Shown: one piece after another, positions 1-9,461 of the stretch
Layout of the letters: the number at the start of each line of letters is the position of its first letter
Numbering within the stretch: the first letter of the stretch is position 1
Origin: Lysobacter stagni
Lineage (GTDB): Bacteria; Pseudomonadota; Gammaproteobacteria; Xanthomonadales; Xanthomonadaceae
NCBI RefSeq assembly: GCF_030053425.1
Contig: NZ_JASGBI010000001.1
Coordinates: forward strand, 1,930,001 to 1,994,000
Length of the DNA stretch: 64,000 nt
Direction: 5' to 3'
Notes under the pieces: model-generated
The model's input: only the letters and a program-made list of their open reading frames with translations
Told to the model about the DNA's origin: nothing
Databases searched by the model: none
Program-made: the position numbers and the translations under genes

Positions 1-2
1 AG

Positions 3-602
3 TCGGGTGGTAAGGGTCAGTACGGTCACGTCGTGATCGAGCTGTCGCCGATGAACGAAGCCGATCGCGCCAACGAGGATGTCGAGAACGATTTCCTGTT
101 CATCAACGACATCACCGGCGGCGTGATTCCGAAGGAATTCATCCCGGCCGTCGAGAAGGGCCTGCGCGAAACCATCACCAGCGGTCCGCTGGCTGGCTTC
201 CCGGTCGTGAACGTCAAGGTCAAGCTGGTGTTCGGCTCGTACCACGACGTCGACTCGTCGGAAATGGCGTTCAAGCTCGCCGCGTCGATGGCGTTCAAGG
301 AAGGTTTCCGCAAGGCGGATCCGGTCCTGCTCGAGCCGATGATGAAGGTCGAAATCGTGACGCCGGAAGACTATGTCGGCGACGTCATGGGCGACGTGAG
401 CCGTCGTCGCGGTCTGCTGTCCGGCCAGGACGACAGCCCGTCGGGCAAGGTGATCAACGCGATGGTGCCGCTGGGCGAAATGTTCGGCTACGCGACGACG
501 CTGCGCTCGATGTCGCAGGGTCGCGCCACCTTCACGATGGAATTCGATCATTACGCCGAAGCGCCGACGAACATCGCCGACGCCGTGATGAAGAAGTCCT
601 GA
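3..602 (+). CDS. fusA: Elongation factor G, C-terminal part (5' end outside window)
   Basis: The frame is open from the first complete codon (position 3) to TGA at 600-602 and encodes the last 199 residues of EF-G, the GTPase that translocates tRNA and mRNA on the ribosome. The opening [13 protein letters not shown] is the domain IV signature. The [11 protein letters not shown] segment and the [20 protein letters not shown] stretch belong to domain V and close to the normal C-terminus. The GTPase domain lies upstream of the window. The gene is followed after 79 bases by tuf, the usual end of a str operon. The truncation is only the window edge. Confidence 0.97.
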   Translation, partial: SGGKGQYGHVVIELSPMNEADRANEDVENDFLFINDITGGVIPKEFIPAVEKGLRETITSGPLAGFPVVNVKVKLVFGSYHDVDSSEMAFKLAASMAFKEGFRKADPVLLEPMMKVEIVTPEDYVGDVMGDVSRRRGLLSGQDDSPSGKVINAMVPLGEMFGYATTLRSMSQGRATFTMEFDHYAEAPTNIADAVMKKS

Positions 603-681
603 GACTGACCACCCGCGAGTGCCGGCCACGCCGGCCCTCGCAGCAAGATCAACAAGCAATTCCTTTTAAAGAGAGATAACC

Positions 682-1872
682 ATGGCCAAGGGTAAGTTTG
701 AGCGCACCAAGCCGCACGTGAACGTGGGCACGATCGGTCACGTCGACCACGGCAAGACGACGCTGACGGCGGCACTGACGAAGGTGGGCGCGGAGCGTTT
801 CGGCGGCGAGTTCAAGGCGTACGACGCGATCGACGCAGCGCCGGAAGAGAAGGCGCGCGGCATCACGATCTCGACGGCGCACGTCGAGTACGAAAGCCCG
901 AACCGCCACTACGCACACGTGGACTGCCCGGGCCACGCCGACTACGTGAAGAACATGATCACGGGTGCGGCGCAGATGGACGGCGCGATCCTGGTGTGCT
1001 CGGCCGCGGACGGCCCGATGCCGCAGACGCGTGAGCACATCCTGCTGTCGCGCCAGGTGGGCGTGCCGTACATCGTCGTGTTCCTGAACAAGGCCGACAT
1101 GGTGGACGACGCCGAGCTGCTGGAGCTGGTGGAGATGGAAGTGCGTGAGCTTCTGTCGAAGTACGAGTTCCCGGGCGACGACACCCCGATCATCAAGGGT
1201 TCGGCGCGTCTGGCGCTGGAAGGCGACCAGTCGGAGATCGGCGTGCCGGCGATCCTGAAGCTGGTGGAAGCGCTGGACACGTTCATTCCGGAGCCGCAGC
1301 GTGACGTCGACAAGCCGTTCCTGATGCCGGTGGAAGACGTGTTCTCGATCTCGGGCCGCGGCACCGTGGTGACCGGTCGTATCGAGCGCGGCATCATCAA
1401 GGTCGGCGACGAAATCGAAATCGTCGGTATCCGCCCGACGCAGAAGACGACGGTGACCGGCGTCGAAATGTTCCGCAAGCTGCTGGACCAGGGTCAGGCG
1501 GGCGACAACGCCGGTCTGCTGCTGCGCGGCACGAAGCGTGACGACGTGGAGCGCGGCCAGGTGCTGTGCAAGCCGGGTTCGATCAACCCGCACACGGAGT
1601 TCGAGGCCGAGGTGTACGTGCTGTCGAAGGACGAGGGTGGCCGTCACACGCCGTTCTTCAAGGGTTACCGCCCGCAGTTCTACTTCCGCACGACCGACAT
1701 CACCGGCGCGGTGACGCTGCCGGAAGGCGTCGAGATGGTGATGCCGGGCGACAACATCAAGATGGTGGTGTCGCTGATCAACCCGGTGGCGATGGACGAA
1801 GGCCTGCGTTTCGCGATCCGCGAAGGCGGTCGTACCGTCGGCGCCGGCGTGGTGGCCAAGATCATCAAGTAA
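682..1872 (+). CDS. tuf: Elongation factor Tu
   Basis: This 396-residue protein has the full family length. It delivers aminoacyl-tRNA to the ribosome as a GTPase. The G motifs are visible: P-loop GHVDHGKT at residues 19-26, DCPGH at 81-85 and NKAD at 136-139, followed by the two beta-barrel domains. The ATG has a purine-rich GAGAGA site just upstream (about 671-676). Codon choice looks unlike the flanking ribosomal genes: Thr is mostly ACG here and mostly ACC there. That may reflect gene conversion with a second tuf copy elsewhere, but no second copy is visible in the window. Confidence 0.98.
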   Translation: MAKGKFERTKPHVNVGTIGHVDHGKTTLTAALTKVGAERFGGEFKAYDAIDAAPEEKARGITISTAHVEYESPNRHYAHVDCPGHADYVKNMITGAAQMDGAILVCSAADGPMPQTREHILLSRQVGVPYIVVFLNKADMVDDAELLELVEMEVRELLSKYEFPGDDTPIIKGSARLALEGDQSEIGVPAILKLVEALDTFIPEPQRDVDKPFLMPVEDVFSISGRGTVVTGRIERGIIKVGDEIEIVGIRPTQKTTVTGVEMFRKLLDQGQAGDNAGLLLRGTKRDDVERGQVLCKPGSINPHTEFEAEVYVLSKDEGGRHTPFFKGYRPQFYFRTTDITGAVTLPEGVEMVMPGDNIKMVVSLINPVAMDEGLRFAIREGGRTVGAGVVAKIIK

Positions 1873-1882
1873 GGAATCGGCG

Positions 1883-1935
1883 CGGGCGTCCAGACGCCCG
1901 GGTCAATCGGACCCCTCCCGAAAGGGCGGGGTCCG
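1883..1935 (+). terminator. Twin hairpins after tuf
   Basis: Two stems follow the tuf stop codon. CGGGCGTC (1883-1890) pairs with GACGCCCG (1893-1900). CGGACCCC-T-CCC (1908-1919) pairs with GGG-C-GGGGTCCG (1924-1935) around a GAAA tetraloop with one mismatch. There is no T-run, so this is a candidate terminator or 3'-end stabilising structure rather than a classical intrinsic terminator. Confidence 0.5.
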
Positions 1936-1976
1936 GAAGCTGAACAAGGTCGCGTCCTAACCCTATGGCCATGCGC

Positions 1977-2006
1977 TTGCGTGAGCTGTGGATATCCGGT
2001 TAGAAT
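1977..2006 (+). promoter_or_regulatory. Candidate sigma-70 promoter of the S10 operon
   Basis: TTGCGT (1977-1982) and TAGAAT (2001-2006) are separated by 18 bases. This lies downstream of the tuf 3' hairpins and about 315 bases upstream of rpsJ, which would give a long structured leader. It is a motif match only; no transcript data are available. Confidence 0.5.
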
Positions 2007-2009
2007 GCT

Positions 2010-2321
2010 CGACCACTGCGGCGCTCCTCGTGAGAAGCCGCAACCAGCGAAATGAGGTGCAGGATGCGCCTCGTATTCGCCAGACAGGGACATGTCGCAC
2101 GGCGCGCTCCGTACGTTCCGGGCCTTCGGGCTTCCAAGGAACGCTAAACGGGGCTCTTCGTGCGTTCTACTCCGTCTGGGCGGGCCGGGTAACCGGCCTG
2201 CCTTGTTTTTCGAGGCAAGGAAGCTCCGAAGCGAGGGTGCAGCTTCGGGGTATTCGCGTATTTCCGGGGTTCGGCACACCCAGAGGCCGGCCCGTCGCTC
2301 TTTTAACCAAGGAATTCCGTC
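2010..2321 (+). promoter_or_regulatory. Structured 5' leader of the S10 operon
   Basis: No credible gene is seen between the candidate promoter and rpsJ, although short chance frames exist. The stretch is rich in stems. CGTTCC (2114-2119) pairs with GGAACG (2138-2143) around an inner GCC-TTCG-GGC. GGCCGG (2183-2188) pairs with CCGGCC (2193-2198) around a GTAA tetraloop. GCCTTG (2200-2205) pairs with CGAGGC (2211-2216) around five T residues. In E. coli the S10 leader binds protein L4 for feedback control. A similar role here is inferred from position and structure only. Confidence 0.45.
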
Positions 2322-2633
2322 ATGGCGGACCAAAAGATCCGAATCCGGCTCAAAGCGTACGATCATCGTCTGATCGACCGCTCGGCCAGCGAGATCGTCG
2401 AGACGGCGAAGCGTACCGGTGCCCAGGTCAAGGGCCCGATCCCGCTGCCGACCAAGATCGAGCGTTACACCATCCTCGTCTCCCCGCATGCCGACAAGGA
2501 TGCGCGTGACCAGTACGAGACCCGCACGCACAAGCGCGTGCTTGACATCGTCGACCCCAACGACAAGACCGTGGACGCGCTGATGAAGCTCGAGCTCGCG
2601 GCGGGCGTTGATGTCCAGATCAAGCTGACCTGA
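2322..2633 (+). CDS. rpsJ: 30S ribosomal protein S10
   Basis: This 103-residue protein has the normal length for S10, a component of the 30S head that also acts as the NusE antitermination factor. The [13 protein letters not shown] start and the KTHKR-type motif ([11 protein letters not shown]) are diagnostic. ATG at 2322 follows an AAGGAATT ribosome-binding site. It is the first gene of the S10 operon, and rplC starts 10 bases after its stop codon. Confidence 0.98.
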   Translation: MADQKIRIRLKAYDHRLIDRSASEIVETAKRTGAQVKGPIPLPTKIERYTILVSPHADKDARDQYETRTHKRVLDIVDPNDKTVDALMKLELAAGVDVQIKLT

Positions 2634-2643
2634 GGCCACCACC

Positions 2644-3300
2644 ATGACCGCGAAGAAGTATTCGTTGGGCATCGTCGGTCGCAAGGCCGGCATGAGCCGC
2701 TTCTTCACTGAAGACGGCAAGTCGGTTCCGGTGACCCTGATCGAGGCGACCCCGAACCGCATCACCCAGATCAAGACCCCGGAATCCGACGGCTACAGCG
2801 CCGTGCAGGTGACCGTGGGCGTGCGCCGCGCCGCGCTCGTCAACAAGCCGGAAGCCGGTCACCTCGCCAAGGCGAAGGTTGAAGCCGGTCGTGGCCTGTG
2901 GGAGCTGCGCGTGGAAGCCGACCAGATCGGTGGGTTCGAAGTGGGCGGCGAAATCAAGGCCGACATCTTCGCCGCCGGCCAGCTGGTCGACGTCCAGGGC
3001 GTCACGAAGGGCAAGGGCTTCCAGGGCACGATCAAGCGCTGGAACTTCACGATGGGCGATGCGACGCACGGTAACTCGCTGTCGCACCGTTCGCCGGGCT
3101 CCATCGGCCAGCGCCAGACGCCGGGCCGTGTGTTCCCGGGCAAGAAGATGTCCGGCCACATGGGTGCCGATACCCAGACCACGCAGCGCCTGGAAGTGGT
3201 GAAGGTCGACGCCGAGCGCGGCCTGATCGCCATCAAGGGTGCGGTGCCGGGTGCGCCGGGTGGCGACGTGATCGTGCGTCCGTCGAGCAAGGGAGTTTGA
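2644..3300 (+). CDS. rplC: 50S ribosomal protein L3
   Basis: This 218-residue protein matches L3, which binds 23S rRNA near the peptidyl-transferase centre and nucleates 50S assembly. The signature region around [17 protein letters not shown] and the [20 protein letters not shown] loop are present. The loop Gln that is N5-methylated by PrmB in E. coli appears conserved. The stop TGA (3298-3300) lies two bases before the rplD ATG, which suggests coupled translation. Confidence 0.98.
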   Translation: MTAKKYSLGIVGRKAGMSRFFTEDGKSVPVTLIEATPNRITQIKTPESDGYSAVQVTVGVRRAALVNKPEAGHLAKAKVEAGRGLWELRVEADQIGGFEVGGEIKADIFAAGQLVDVQGVTKGKGFQGTIKRWNFTMGDATHGNSLSHRSPGSIGQRQTPGRVFPGKKMSGHMGADTQTTQRLEVVKVDAERGLIAIKGAVPGAPGGDVIVRPSSKGV

Positions 3301-3302
3301 TG

Positions 3303-3908
3303 ATGGAACTCACCATTACGAATAGCAGCAAGACGCTGTCGGTTTCCGACGCGATCTTCGGCCGCGAATTCAGCGAAGACCTGGTCCACCAGGTGGTCGT
3401 TGCCTATCGCAACGCCGGTCGCGCCGGCACCAAGGCACAGAAGACCCGTTCGGAAGTCAACGGCACGACCAAGAAGTCGAAGAAGCAGAAGGGCGGCGGT
3501 GCGCGTCACGGCGCGCTGACGGCTCCGATCTTCGTCGGCGGCGGCGTGACCTTCGCGGCCAAGCCGCGCAGCTTCGCGCAGAAGGTCAACCGCAAGATGT
3601 ATCGCGCCGCGATGGCCGCGATCCTGTCCGAGCTGAACCGTCAGGGCCGCATCACGGTCGTGGAGTCCTTCGACATCGAAGCTCCGAAGACCCAGGGCCT
3701 GATCGCCAAGCTGAAGGGCCTGGAAGTCGGCAAGCGTCCGCTGATCGTCACCGAAGACGCCTCCGAGAACCTGTACCTCTCGGCGCGCAACCTGCCGTAC
3801 GTCGAAGTGCGTGACGTCCAGGGCCTGGATCCGGTTTCCCTCGTGGGCGCCGACTCGGTCGTGGTCACCGCCGACGCGGTCAAGAAGATCGAGGAGTGGC
3901 TGGCATGA
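3303..3908 (+). CDS. rplD: 50S ribosomal protein L4
   Basis: This protein lines the exit tunnel and, in E. coli, represses its own S10 operon. I start it at ATG 3303 (MELTITNS, 201 residues), seven bases after a GGGAG site (3291-3295). An upstream in-frame TTG (3297) and ATG (3300) fit the ribosome-binding spacing less well. The long basic loop [20 protein letters not shown] is the typical L4 tunnel extension. The last four bases overlap the rplW start (ATGA). Confidence 0.97.
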   Translation: MELTITNSSKTLSVSDAIFGREFSEDLVHQVVVAYRNAGRAGTKAQKTRSEVNGTTKKSKKQKGGGARHGALTAPIFVGGGVTFAAKPRSFAQKVNRKMYRAAMAAILSELNRQGRITVVESFDIEAPKTQGLIAKLKGLEVGKRPLIVTEDASENLYLSARNLPYVEVRDVQGLDPVSLVGADSVVVTADAVKKIEEWLA

Positions 3909-4201
3909 ACGACGCCAAGCTCTACAACATCATCCGTGCGCCGCGCGTGTCCGAGAAGACCGCTCGTCTGCAGGAAGTTTCCAACCAATACGTCTTCGAA
4001 GTCGCGACGGACGCTACCAAGGCCGACATCAAGGTCGCCGTGGAAAAGCTGTTCGAAGTCAAGGTCGAGGCCGTCAACGTCGTGAACGTCAAGGGCAAGA
4101 ACAAGTCCTTCCGTTTCCGCGCTGGCAGCCGCGGCGACTGGCGCAAGGCGTACGTGACGCTGGCCGAAGGCCAGTCGATCGACGTGATGGCCAAGGCCTG
4201 A
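3905..4201 (+). CDS. rplW: 50S ribosomal protein L23
   Basis: This 98-residue protein corresponds to L23, which sits at the tunnel exit and docks trigger factor and SRP. It begins at ATG 3905, overlapping the rplD stop as ATGA, with GAGGAG at 3891-3896 as ribosome-binding site. The [11 protein letters not shown] start and the [13 protein letters not shown] loop are family features. The frame opens further upstream at GTG 3896, but that start would sit on the ribosome-binding site. Confidence 0.97.
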   Translation: MNDAKLYNIIRAPRVSEKTARLQEVSNQYVFEVATDATKADIKVAVEKLFEVKVEAVNVVNVKGKNKSFRFRAGSRGDWRKAYVTLAEGQSIDVMAKA

Positions 4202-4211
4202 GGAAAGACCC

Positions 4212-5039
4212 ATGGCATTGATGACTTTCAAGCCCACCTCCGCCGGCCGCCGCAGCGCGGTTCGCGTGGTGACCCCGGGCCTGCACAAGGGCGCGCCGCA
4301 CGCGGCGCTCGTCGAGAAGCAGGGCAAGACCGGCGGTCGTAACCACCACGGCCGCATCACCACCCGTCACATCGGTGGTGGTCACAAGCAGCACTACCGC
4401 ATCATCGACTTCAAGCGCGACAAGGAAGGCATTCCGGCGCGTGTCGAGCGCATCGAGTACGACCCGAACCGCACCGCCCACATCGCGCTGCTGTGCTACG
4501 TCGACGGTGAGCGCCGTTACATCATCGCCCCCAAGGGCCTGAAGGACGGCGACCAGGTGATCGCGGGCCGCGACGCCCCGATCAAGGTCGGCAACACGCT
4601 GCCGCTGACCAACATCCCGGTCGGCTCCACCGTGCATTGCATCGAGATGAAGCCGGGCAAGGGCGCCCAGCTGGCCCGCGCCGCTGGCGCCGGCGTCCAG
4701 CTGATCGCGCGCGAGCAGGGCTACGCCACGCTGCGTCTGCGCTCGGGTGAGATGCGCAAGGTTCCGGCCGAGTGCCGCGCCACCATCGGCGAAGTCGGCA
4801 ACGACGAGCACAACCTCGAGAAGCTGGGCAAGGCCGGCGCCAAGCGTTGGCGCGGTGTCCGCCCGACCGTTCGCGGTGCGGCCATGAACCCGGTCGACCA
4901 TCCGCACGGCGGTGGTGAGGCCAAGGCTGGCCAGGGCAACCCGCATCCGGTCACCCCGTGGGGTGTTCCGACCAAGGGTTACAAGACCCGCAAGAACAAG
5001 CGCACCCAGCAGTTCATCGTGCGCGATCGCAGGAGCTAA
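4212..5039 (+). CDS. rplB: 50S ribosomal protein L2
   Basis: This 275-residue protein has full L2 length. L2 bridges the subunits and is needed for peptidyl-transferase activity. The [20 protein letters not shown] segment near the N-terminus and the [12 protein letters not shown] loop near the C-terminus, containing the conserved His important for activity, are both present. GAGGAAAG precedes the ATG. rpsS follows six bases after the stop. Confidence 0.98.
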   Translation: MALMTFKPTSAGRRSAVRVVTPGLHKGAPHAALVEKQGKTGGRNHHGRITTRHIGGGHKQHYRIIDFKRDKEGIPARVERIEYDPNRTAHIALLCYVDGERRYIIAPKGLKDGDQVIAGRDAPIKVGNTLPLTNIPVGSTVHCIEMKPGKGAQLARAAGAGVQLIAREQGYATLRLRSGEMRKVPAECRATIGEVGNDEHNLEKLGKAGAKRWRGVRPTVRGAAMNPVDHPHGGGEAKAGQGNPHPVTPWGVPTKGYKTRKNKRTQQFIVRDRRS

Positions 5040-5045
5040 TCGGCC

Positions 5046-5315
5046 ATGGCACGTTCACTGAAGAAAGGCCCGTTCGTCGACCACCACCTGATGAAGAAGG
5101 TGGAGACCGCGGGCAGCAACAAGAAGCCGATCAAGACCTGGTCGCGTCGCTCGATGATCCTGCCGGAGATGGTGGGTTTCACCATCGCCGTGCATAACGG
5201 CAAGAACCACATCCCGGTGCTGGTCAACGAGAACATGGTTGGCCACAAGCTTGGCGAGTTCGCCCTGACCCGTACGTTCAAGGGTCACGGCGGCGACAAG
5301 AAGTCGGGCAAGTAA
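5046..5315 (+). CDS. rpsS: 30S ribosomal protein S19
   Basis: This 89-residue protein begins [15 protein letters not shown], the canonical S19 start. S19 forms the head of the 30S subunit with S13 and contacts A-site tRNA. The [20 protein letters not shown] segment is the conserved core. The likely ribosome-binding site AGGAG lies inside the end of rplB (about 5031-5035), so translation of the two genes is probably coupled. Confidence 0.98.
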   Translation: MARSLKKGPFVDHHLMKKVETAGSNKKPIKTWSRRSMILPEMVGFTIAVHNGKNHIPVLVNENMVGHKLGEFALTRTFKGHGGDKKSGK

Positions 5316-5325
5316 GGAGATGACC

Positions 5326-5661
5326 ATGGAAGCGAAAGCCATCCTGCGCACCGCGCGCATCTCCCCGCAGAAGGCCCGCCTGGTCGCTGACCAGGTGCGT
5401 GGTCTGTCGGCCGAGCGCGCCGTCAACCTGCTGAAGTTCTCGGACAAGAAGGCTGCCCAGATGATCCGCAAGGTCGTCGAGTCCGCCATCGCCAACGCCG
5501 AGAACAACCAGGGCGCTGACATCGACGAACTCAAGGTCAAGACCATCATGGTGGACGAGGGTCCCGCACTGAAGCGCTTCATGGCGCGTGCGAAGGGCCG
5601 CGGCACCCGCATCCTCAAGCGCACCAGCCACATCACTGTGGTTGTGGGCGCGGGCAAGTAA
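5326..5661 (+). CDS. rplV: 50S ribosomal protein L22
   Basis: L22 lines the exit tunnel with L4, and its beta-hairpin is a known site of macrolide resistance changes. Two ATGs are in frame at 5320 and 5326. AAGGAG (5314-5319) abuts the first and stands six bases from the second, so I choose 5326 ([14 protein letters not shown], 111 residues). The C-terminal hairpin region ([20 protein letters not shown]) is intact. Confidence 0.96.
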   Translation: MEAKAILRTARISPQKARLVADQVRGLSAERAVNLLKFSDKKAAQMIRKVVESAIANAENNQGADIDELKVKTIMVDEGPALKRFMARAKGRGTRILKRTSHITVVVGAGK

Positions 5662-5675
5662 GGCGGAGTCAGACA

Positions 5676-6419
5676 ATGGGTCATAAAGTTCATCCCACCG
5701 GCATCCGCCTGGGCATTGCCAAGGACTGGAATTCCAAGTGGTTTGCCAACAAGAAGCAGTACGCCAATTTCCTGGCGGCGGACCTGAAGGTCCGTGACCT
5801 GCTGCGCAAGAAGCTGGCTCAGGCCGGCATCTCGAAGATCTTCATCGAGCGTCCGGCGAATAACGCCCGCGTGACGATCCACACCGCCCGTCCGGGCGTG
5901 GTGATCGGCAAGCGCGGCGAGGACATCGAGAAGCTGCGCAAGGAAGTCAGTGACGTGATGGGCGTTCCGGCGCACATCAACGTCACCGAGGTCCGCAAGC
6001 CGGAACTCGACGCGCAGCTGGTCGCCGAGTCCATCGCTCAGCAGCTCGAGCGCCGCATCATGTTCCGTCGTGCGATGAAGCGCGCCGTGGGCAACGCGAT
6101 GCGCCTGGGTGCCCTGGGCATCAAGGTCAACGTCGCCGGTCGCCTGAACGGTGCCGAGATCGCGCGTTCGGAGTGGTACCGCGAAGGTCGCGTGCCGCTG
6201 CACACGCTGCGTGCCGACATCGATTACGGCTTCGCTGAAGCCAAGACGACGTACGGCATCATCGGCATCAAGGTGTGGGTCTACAAGGGCGAGGTCTTCG
6301 ACTTCTCCCAGGTCGGCCAGGAAAAGCAGGACGACACGCCGCGTAGCGATCGCGGTGACCGTGGTGACCGCGGTGATCGCAGCGACCGTCCGGGCCGTGG
6401 CGCCCGCGAACAGAGGTAA
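5676..6419 (+). CDS. rpsC: 30S ribosomal protein S3
   Basis: This 247-residue protein carries the KH domain ([17 protein letters not shown]) and C-terminal domain of S3, which helps form the mRNA entry channel and its helicase activity. A GGAG site precedes ATG 5676. The C-terminus ends in a low-complexity Arg/Asp/Gly tail with repeats of the unit GDR (about 6346-6397), longer than the E. coli tail. Similar charged S3 tails occur in Xanthomonadaceae by recollection. rplP starts six bases downstream. Confidence 0.98.
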   Translation: MGHKVHPTGIRLGIAKDWNSKWFANKKQYANFLAADLKVRDLLRKKLAQAGISKIFIERPANNARVTIHTARPGVVIGKRGEDIEKLRKEVSDVMGVPAHINVTEVRKPELDAQLVAESIAQQLERRIMFRRAMKRAVGNAMRLGALGIKVNVAGRLNGAEIARSEWYREGRVPLHTLRADIDYGFAEAKTTYGIIGIKVWVYKGEVFDFSQVGQEKQDDTPRSDRGDRGDRGDRSDRPGRGAREQR

Positions 6420-6425
6420 TCGACC

Positions 6426-6839
6426 ATGTTGCAACCCAAGCGAACCAAGTACCGCAAGGTACACAAGGGCCGCAATGAGGGCCTGAGCTGGAACGGCAAC
6501 GCCGTCAGCTTCGGCGAGTACGGCCTTAAGGCGACGGCGCACGGTCAGCTGACCGCGCGCCAGATCGAGGCAGCGCGTCGTTCCATCAGCCGCTACGTCA
6601 AGCGCGGCGGCAAGATGTGGATCCGCGTGTTCCCCGACAAGCCGATCACCAAGAAGCCGATCGAAGTCCGAATGGGCTCCGGTAAGGGCAACGTCGAGTA
6701 CTGGGTCGCCCAGATCCAGCCCGGTCGCATGATTTACGAGATCGAAGGTGTGGCAGAGGACGTGGCGCGTGAAGCGTTCCGCCTGGCCGCCGCCAAGCTC
6801 TCGGTGACCACCACTTTCGTTACCCGGACGGTGCGCTAA
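6426..6839 (+). CDS. rplP: 50S ribosomal protein L16
   Basis: This 137-residue L16 organises the A-site region of the 50S subunit. The start [17 protein letters not shown] and the segment [21 protein letters not shown] (here [17 protein letters not shown]) are signatures. Its stop codon shares one base with the rpmC ATG (TAATG, 6837-6841), a classic coupled arrangement. Confidence 0.98.
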   Translation: MLQPKRTKYRKVHKGRNEGLSWNGNAVSFGEYGLKATAHGQLTARQIEAARRSISRYVKRGGKMWIRVFPDKPITKKPIEVRMGSGKGNVEYWVAQIQPGRMIYEIEGVAEDVAREAFRLAAAKLSVTTTFVTRTVR

Positions 6840-7024
6840 TGGAACTCAAGCAACTGCGCGAGAAGTCGGCCGACGAACTGAAGGCCCACCTGGCCGAGCT
6901 GCACAAGGAGAGCTTCGCTCTCCGCATGCAGAAGGCCACTGGCCAACTCGCCAAGACCCATGAGTCCCGCCGCGTGCGCCGCGAGATTGCTCGCGTGAAC
7001 ATGCTGCTCGGCGAGAAGAAGTAA
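6839..7024 (+). CDS. rpmC: 50S ribosomal protein L29
   Basis: This 61-residue, mostly helical protein begins [18 protein letters not shown], typical of L29, which sits beside L23 at the tunnel exit. The [15 protein letters not shown] region is conserved in the family. It overlaps rplP by one base and is followed by rpsQ after 10 bases. Confidence 0.97.
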   Translation: MELKQLREKSADELKAHLAELHKESFALRMQKATGQLAKTHESRRVRREIARVNMLLGEKK

Positions 7025-7034
7025 GGACCCTGTC

Positions 7035-7304
7035 ATGACCGACAACAATACAGAGAAGGCTGTCCGCACGGTTGAAGGCCGGGTCGTCAGCAACAAGATG
7101 GACAAGACCGTCACCGTGCTCGTCGAGCGCCAGGTCAAGCACGCGCTGTACGGCAAGTACATCCGTCGCTCGACCAAGCTCCACGCCCACGATGCCGACA
7201 ACGCCTGCAAGGAAGGCGATGTCGTGCGTGTGAAGGAGATTGCGCCGATGTCCAAGACCAAGAACTGGAGCGTGGTTGAGATCGTCAGCCGCGCGGCCGA
7301 ATAA
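7035..7304 (+). CDS. rpsQ: 30S ribosomal protein S17
   Basis: This 89-residue protein has the S17 OB-fold hallmarks: [20 protein letters not shown] near the N-terminus and [17 protein letters not shown] in the middle. S17 binds helix 11 of 16S rRNA early in 30S assembly. A TAAGGA site overlaps the rpmC stop and serves as its ribosome-binding region. Confidence 0.98.
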   Translation: MTDNNTEKAVRTVEGRVVSNKMDKTVTVLVERQVKHALYGKYIRRSTKLHAHDADNACKEGDVVRVKEIAPMSKTKNWSVVEIVSRAAE

Positions 7305-7318
7305 GAGGAGGCTGAGTC

Positions 7319-7687
7319 ATGATCCAGATGCAGAGCTACCTCGATGTGGCCGACAACTCCGGTGCCAAGGAAGTGATGTGCATTAAGGTGCTGGGCGGCT
7401 CGAAGCGCCGTTACGCCGGCATCGGCGACATCATCAAGGTCACCGTCAAGGACGCGATCCCGCGTGGCAAGGTCAAGAAGGGCGACGTCTACGACGCCGT
7501 CGTGGTGCGTACCCGCAAGGGTGTGCGCCGTCCGGACGGTTCGCTGATCCGCTTCGACGGCAACGCCGCCGTGCTCCTGAACAACAAGCAGGAACCGATC
7601 GGTACCCGCATCTTCGGGCCTGTGACCCGCGAGCTGCGTACCGAGAAGTTCATGAAGATCGTCTCGCTCGCTCCTGAAGTGCTCTGA
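7319..7687 (+). CDS. rplN: 50S ribosomal protein L14
   Basis: This 122-residue protein is exactly L14 length. It begins [22 protein letters not shown], which is diagnostic. L14 forms an intersubunit bridge and binds the silencing factor RsfS. A strong AGAGGAGG site (about 7304-7311) precedes the ATG. In E. coli the spc operon starts here. I see no clear promoter in the 14-base gap, so the S10 and spc genes appear to be read through together. Confidence 0.98.
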   Translation: MIQMQSYLDVADNSGAKEVMCIKVLGGSKRRYAGIGDIIKVTVKDAIPRGKVKKGDVYDAVVVRTRKGVRRPDGSLIRFDGNAAVLLNNKQEPIGTRIFGPVTRELRTEKFMKIVSLAPEVL

Positions 7688-7701
7688 GCGGAGGAATTGA
7701 T

Positions 7702-8016
7702 ATGAACCGTATCCGCAAGGGCGATCAGGTGATCGTCACCACCGGCAAGGACAAGGGCAAGAAGGGCGAAGTGGTGCGCGTGCTCGGCGAGAAACTCGTC
7801 GTGTCGAACATCAACGTCGTCAAACGCCACACCAAGCCGAACCCCCAGGCTGGCCAGCCGGGCGGCGTGGTCGAGCGCGAGGCGCCGATCCACATTTCCA
7901 ACGTGATGCTGTTCAACCCGGCCACTGGCAAGGGTGAGCGCGTTGCTTTCAAGGTGCTGGAGGATGGACGCAAACTGCGTGTGTTCCGCTCCAGCGGTGA
8001 GGCGGTTGACGCCTGA
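7702..8016 (+). CDS. rplX: 50S ribosomal protein L24
   Basis: This 104-residue protein carries the KOW motif ([21 protein letters not shown]) at its N-terminus, typical of L24, an assembly-initiating 23S rRNA binder. GGAGGAA precedes ATG 7702. The downstream rplE starts 11 bases after the stop. Confidence 0.98.
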   Translation: MNRIRKGDQVIVTTGKDKGKKGEVVRVLGEKLVVSNINVVKRHTKPNPQAGQPGGVVEREAPIHISNVMLFNPATGKGERVAFKVLEDGRKLRVFRSSGEAVDA

Positions 8017-8027
8017 GGAATGCTCAA

Positions 8028-8570
8028 ATGACCACCCGTCTTGAAAAGTTCTACAAGGACGAAGTCGTCCCGGCCCTGACCAAGAAGTTCGGTTACACGA
8101 ACCCGATGGAAGTGCCGCGCCTGTCCAAGATCACGATCAACATGGGCGTCGGCGAAGCCGCGACCAACAAGAAGATCCTGGAAAACGCTGTCGCCGATCT
8201 GACCAAGATCGCCGGCCAGAAGCCGATCGTGACCAAGTCCCGCGTGTCGGTGGCTTCGTTCAAGATCCGTGACGGCTGGCCGATCGGCTGCAAGGTCACG
8301 CTGCGTCGTGCCCAGATGTTCGAGTTCCTGGACCGCCTGATCAACATCTCGCTGCCCCGCGTGCGTGACTTCCGCGGCGTGTCGGGTCGTTCGTTCGACG
8401 GCCGCGGCAACTACAACATGGGCGTGAAGGAACAGATCATCTTCCCGGAAATCGACTTCGACGCCGTCGACGCGATCCGCGGCATGGACATCGCGATCAC
8501 CACGACCGCGAAGACCGACGCCGAAGCCAAGGCCCTGCTGGAAGCCTTCCGCTTCCCGTTCCGCAACTAA
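8028..8570 (+). CDS. rplE: 50S ribosomal protein L5
   Basis: This 180-residue L5 binds 5S rRNA with L18 and contacts P-site tRNA. The segment [15 protein letters not shown] and the region around [17 protein letters not shown] are signatures. In E. coli the rplE start region is the S8 repressor target of the spc operon. I did not find an obvious S8-site look-alike by eye at this start. Confidence 0.98.
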   Translation: MTTRLEKFYKDEVVPALTKKFGYTNPMEVPRLSKITINMGVGEAATNKKILENAVADLTKIAGQKPIVTKSRVSVASFKIRDGWPIGCKVTLRRAQMFEFLDRLINISLPRVRDFRGVSGRSFDGRGNYNMGVKEQIIFPEIDFDAVDAIRGMDIAITTTAKTDAEAKALLEAFRFPFRN

Positions 8571-8585
8571 CTCGAGGATTGAACA

Positions 8586-8891
8586 ATGGCTAAGACCTCC
8601 ATGGTCAACCGCGAGATCAAGCGGGCGAAGCTGGCGAAGCAGCACGGCGCCAAGCGTGACGCGCTGAAGAAGATCATCTCCAGCCTGACCGCCTCGTACG
8701 AGGAGAAGCTGGAAGCCGCGACCAAGCTGCAGAAGCTGCCGCGCGACTCGTCGCCGAGCCGCCAGCGCAACCGCTGCGAGCTGTCGGGCCGCCCGCGTGG
8801 TGTCTACCGCAAGTTCGGCCTCGGCCGCAACATGCTGCGCAAGGCGACCATGAACGGCGACGTCCCGGGTCTGCGCAAGGCCAGCTGGTAA
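8586..8891 (+). CDS. rpsN: 30S ribosomal protein S14 (zinc-free type)
   Basis: This 101-residue protein is the long form of S14 without the two CxxC zinc motifs. The C-terminal [19 protein letters not shown] motif is diagnostic. It sits in the 30S head. GAGGATT precedes the ATG. Unlike most neighbours it is followed by a 158-base gap containing a perfect hairpin. Confidence 0.98.
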   Translation: MAKTSMVNREIKRAKLAKQHGAKRDALKKIISSLTASYEEKLEAATKLQKLPRDSSPSRQRNRCELSGRPRGVYRKFGLGRNMLRKATMNGDVPGLRKASW

Positions 8892-8899
8892 CACAGTGG

Positions 8900-8926
8900 G
8901 CCGGCAAGTCTGCTAGACTTGCCGGC
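8900..8926 (+). promoter_or_regulatory. Perfect 11-bp hairpin between rpsN and rpsH
   Basis: GCCGGCAAGTC (8900-8910) and GACTTGCCGGC (8916-8926) pair perfectly around the five-base loop TGCTA, nine bases after the rpsN stop. There is no T-run. The loop and right arm contain TAGACT (8914-8919), which resembles a -10 box, though no good -35 lies 16-18 bases upstream. It could be an attenuator, an RNA-processing site or a ribosomal-protein binding site. Confidence 0.55.
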
Positions 8927-9049
8927 TCGCTCGCGTCAGGCCTCGGCCGGCACGGCGGGGCTGCCGACGGGAACTTCCGGTTCCTGACCCGGCACTACAA
9001 CTGAATTCGCAATCCCGCGGATATCGGTGCTACTCATAGGTGAATACAC
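8927..9049 (+). promoter_or_regulatory. Non-coding leader of rpsH
   Basis: No gene is seen here. A smaller stem GGAAC-TTCCG-GTTCC lies at 8970-8984. The 3' end, TCATAGGTGAATACAC, supplies the weak AGGTGA ribosome-binding site for rpsH. A gap of this size inside the spc operon, absent from the compact E. coli arrangement, suggests a processing or control site. Confidence 0.35.
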
Positions 9050-9448
9050 ATGAGCATGACTGATCCCATCGCCGACATGCTGGTCCGCATCAAGAATGCG
9101 GCGGCTGTTCGGAAGCAGACGGTGAAGATGCCGTCTTCGAAGATCAAGGTGGCCATCGCCAAGGTTCTGAAGGACGAGGGCTACATCCTGGATTCCCGCG
9201 TGACCGAGGTTGCGACTGGCAAGTCCGAACTCGAAATCTCGCTGAAGTACTACGAAGGCAAGCCGGTGATCGAGCGCCTCGAGCGCTACTCCCGTTCGGG
9301 TCTGCGTCAGTACCGCGGAAAGTCCGAGCTGCCGAAGGTCCTGGGTGGCCTCGGCGTCGCCATCATCTCCACCTCGAAGGGCATCATGACCGACGCGCAG
9401 GCACGCCAGCAGGGCGTCGGCGGTGAGGTCCTGTGCTTCGTGGCCTAA
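9050..9448 (+). CDS. rpsH: 30S ribosomal protein S8
   Basis: This 132-residue protein begins [18 protein letters not shown]8 binds the central domain of 16S rRNA and represses the spc operon in E. coli. The C-terminal motif [15 protein letters not shown] and the ending GGEVLCFVA are diagnostic. A second in-frame ATG lies two codons downstream; I keep the first because it better fits the AGGTGA site and family members. Confidence 0.97.
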   Translation: MSMTDPIADMLVRIKNAAAVRKQTVKMPSSKIKVAIAKVLKDEGYILDSRVTEVATGKSELEISLKYYEGKPVIERLERYSRSGLRQYRGKSELPKVLGGLGVAIISTSKGIMTDAQARQQGVGGEVLCFVA

Positions 9449-9461
9449 GGGAGGAATAGAC

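Noticed and set aside
649..1647. Long reverse-strand open frame over tuf
   Set aside because: The Arg/His/Leu-rich translation is the antisense shadow of EF-Tu, which is certain on the forward strand.
5055..6542. 495-residue reverse-strand frame across rpsS to rplP
   Set aside because: It spans four unmistakable ribosomal protein genes and has no family features; such frames are common in GC-rich DNA.
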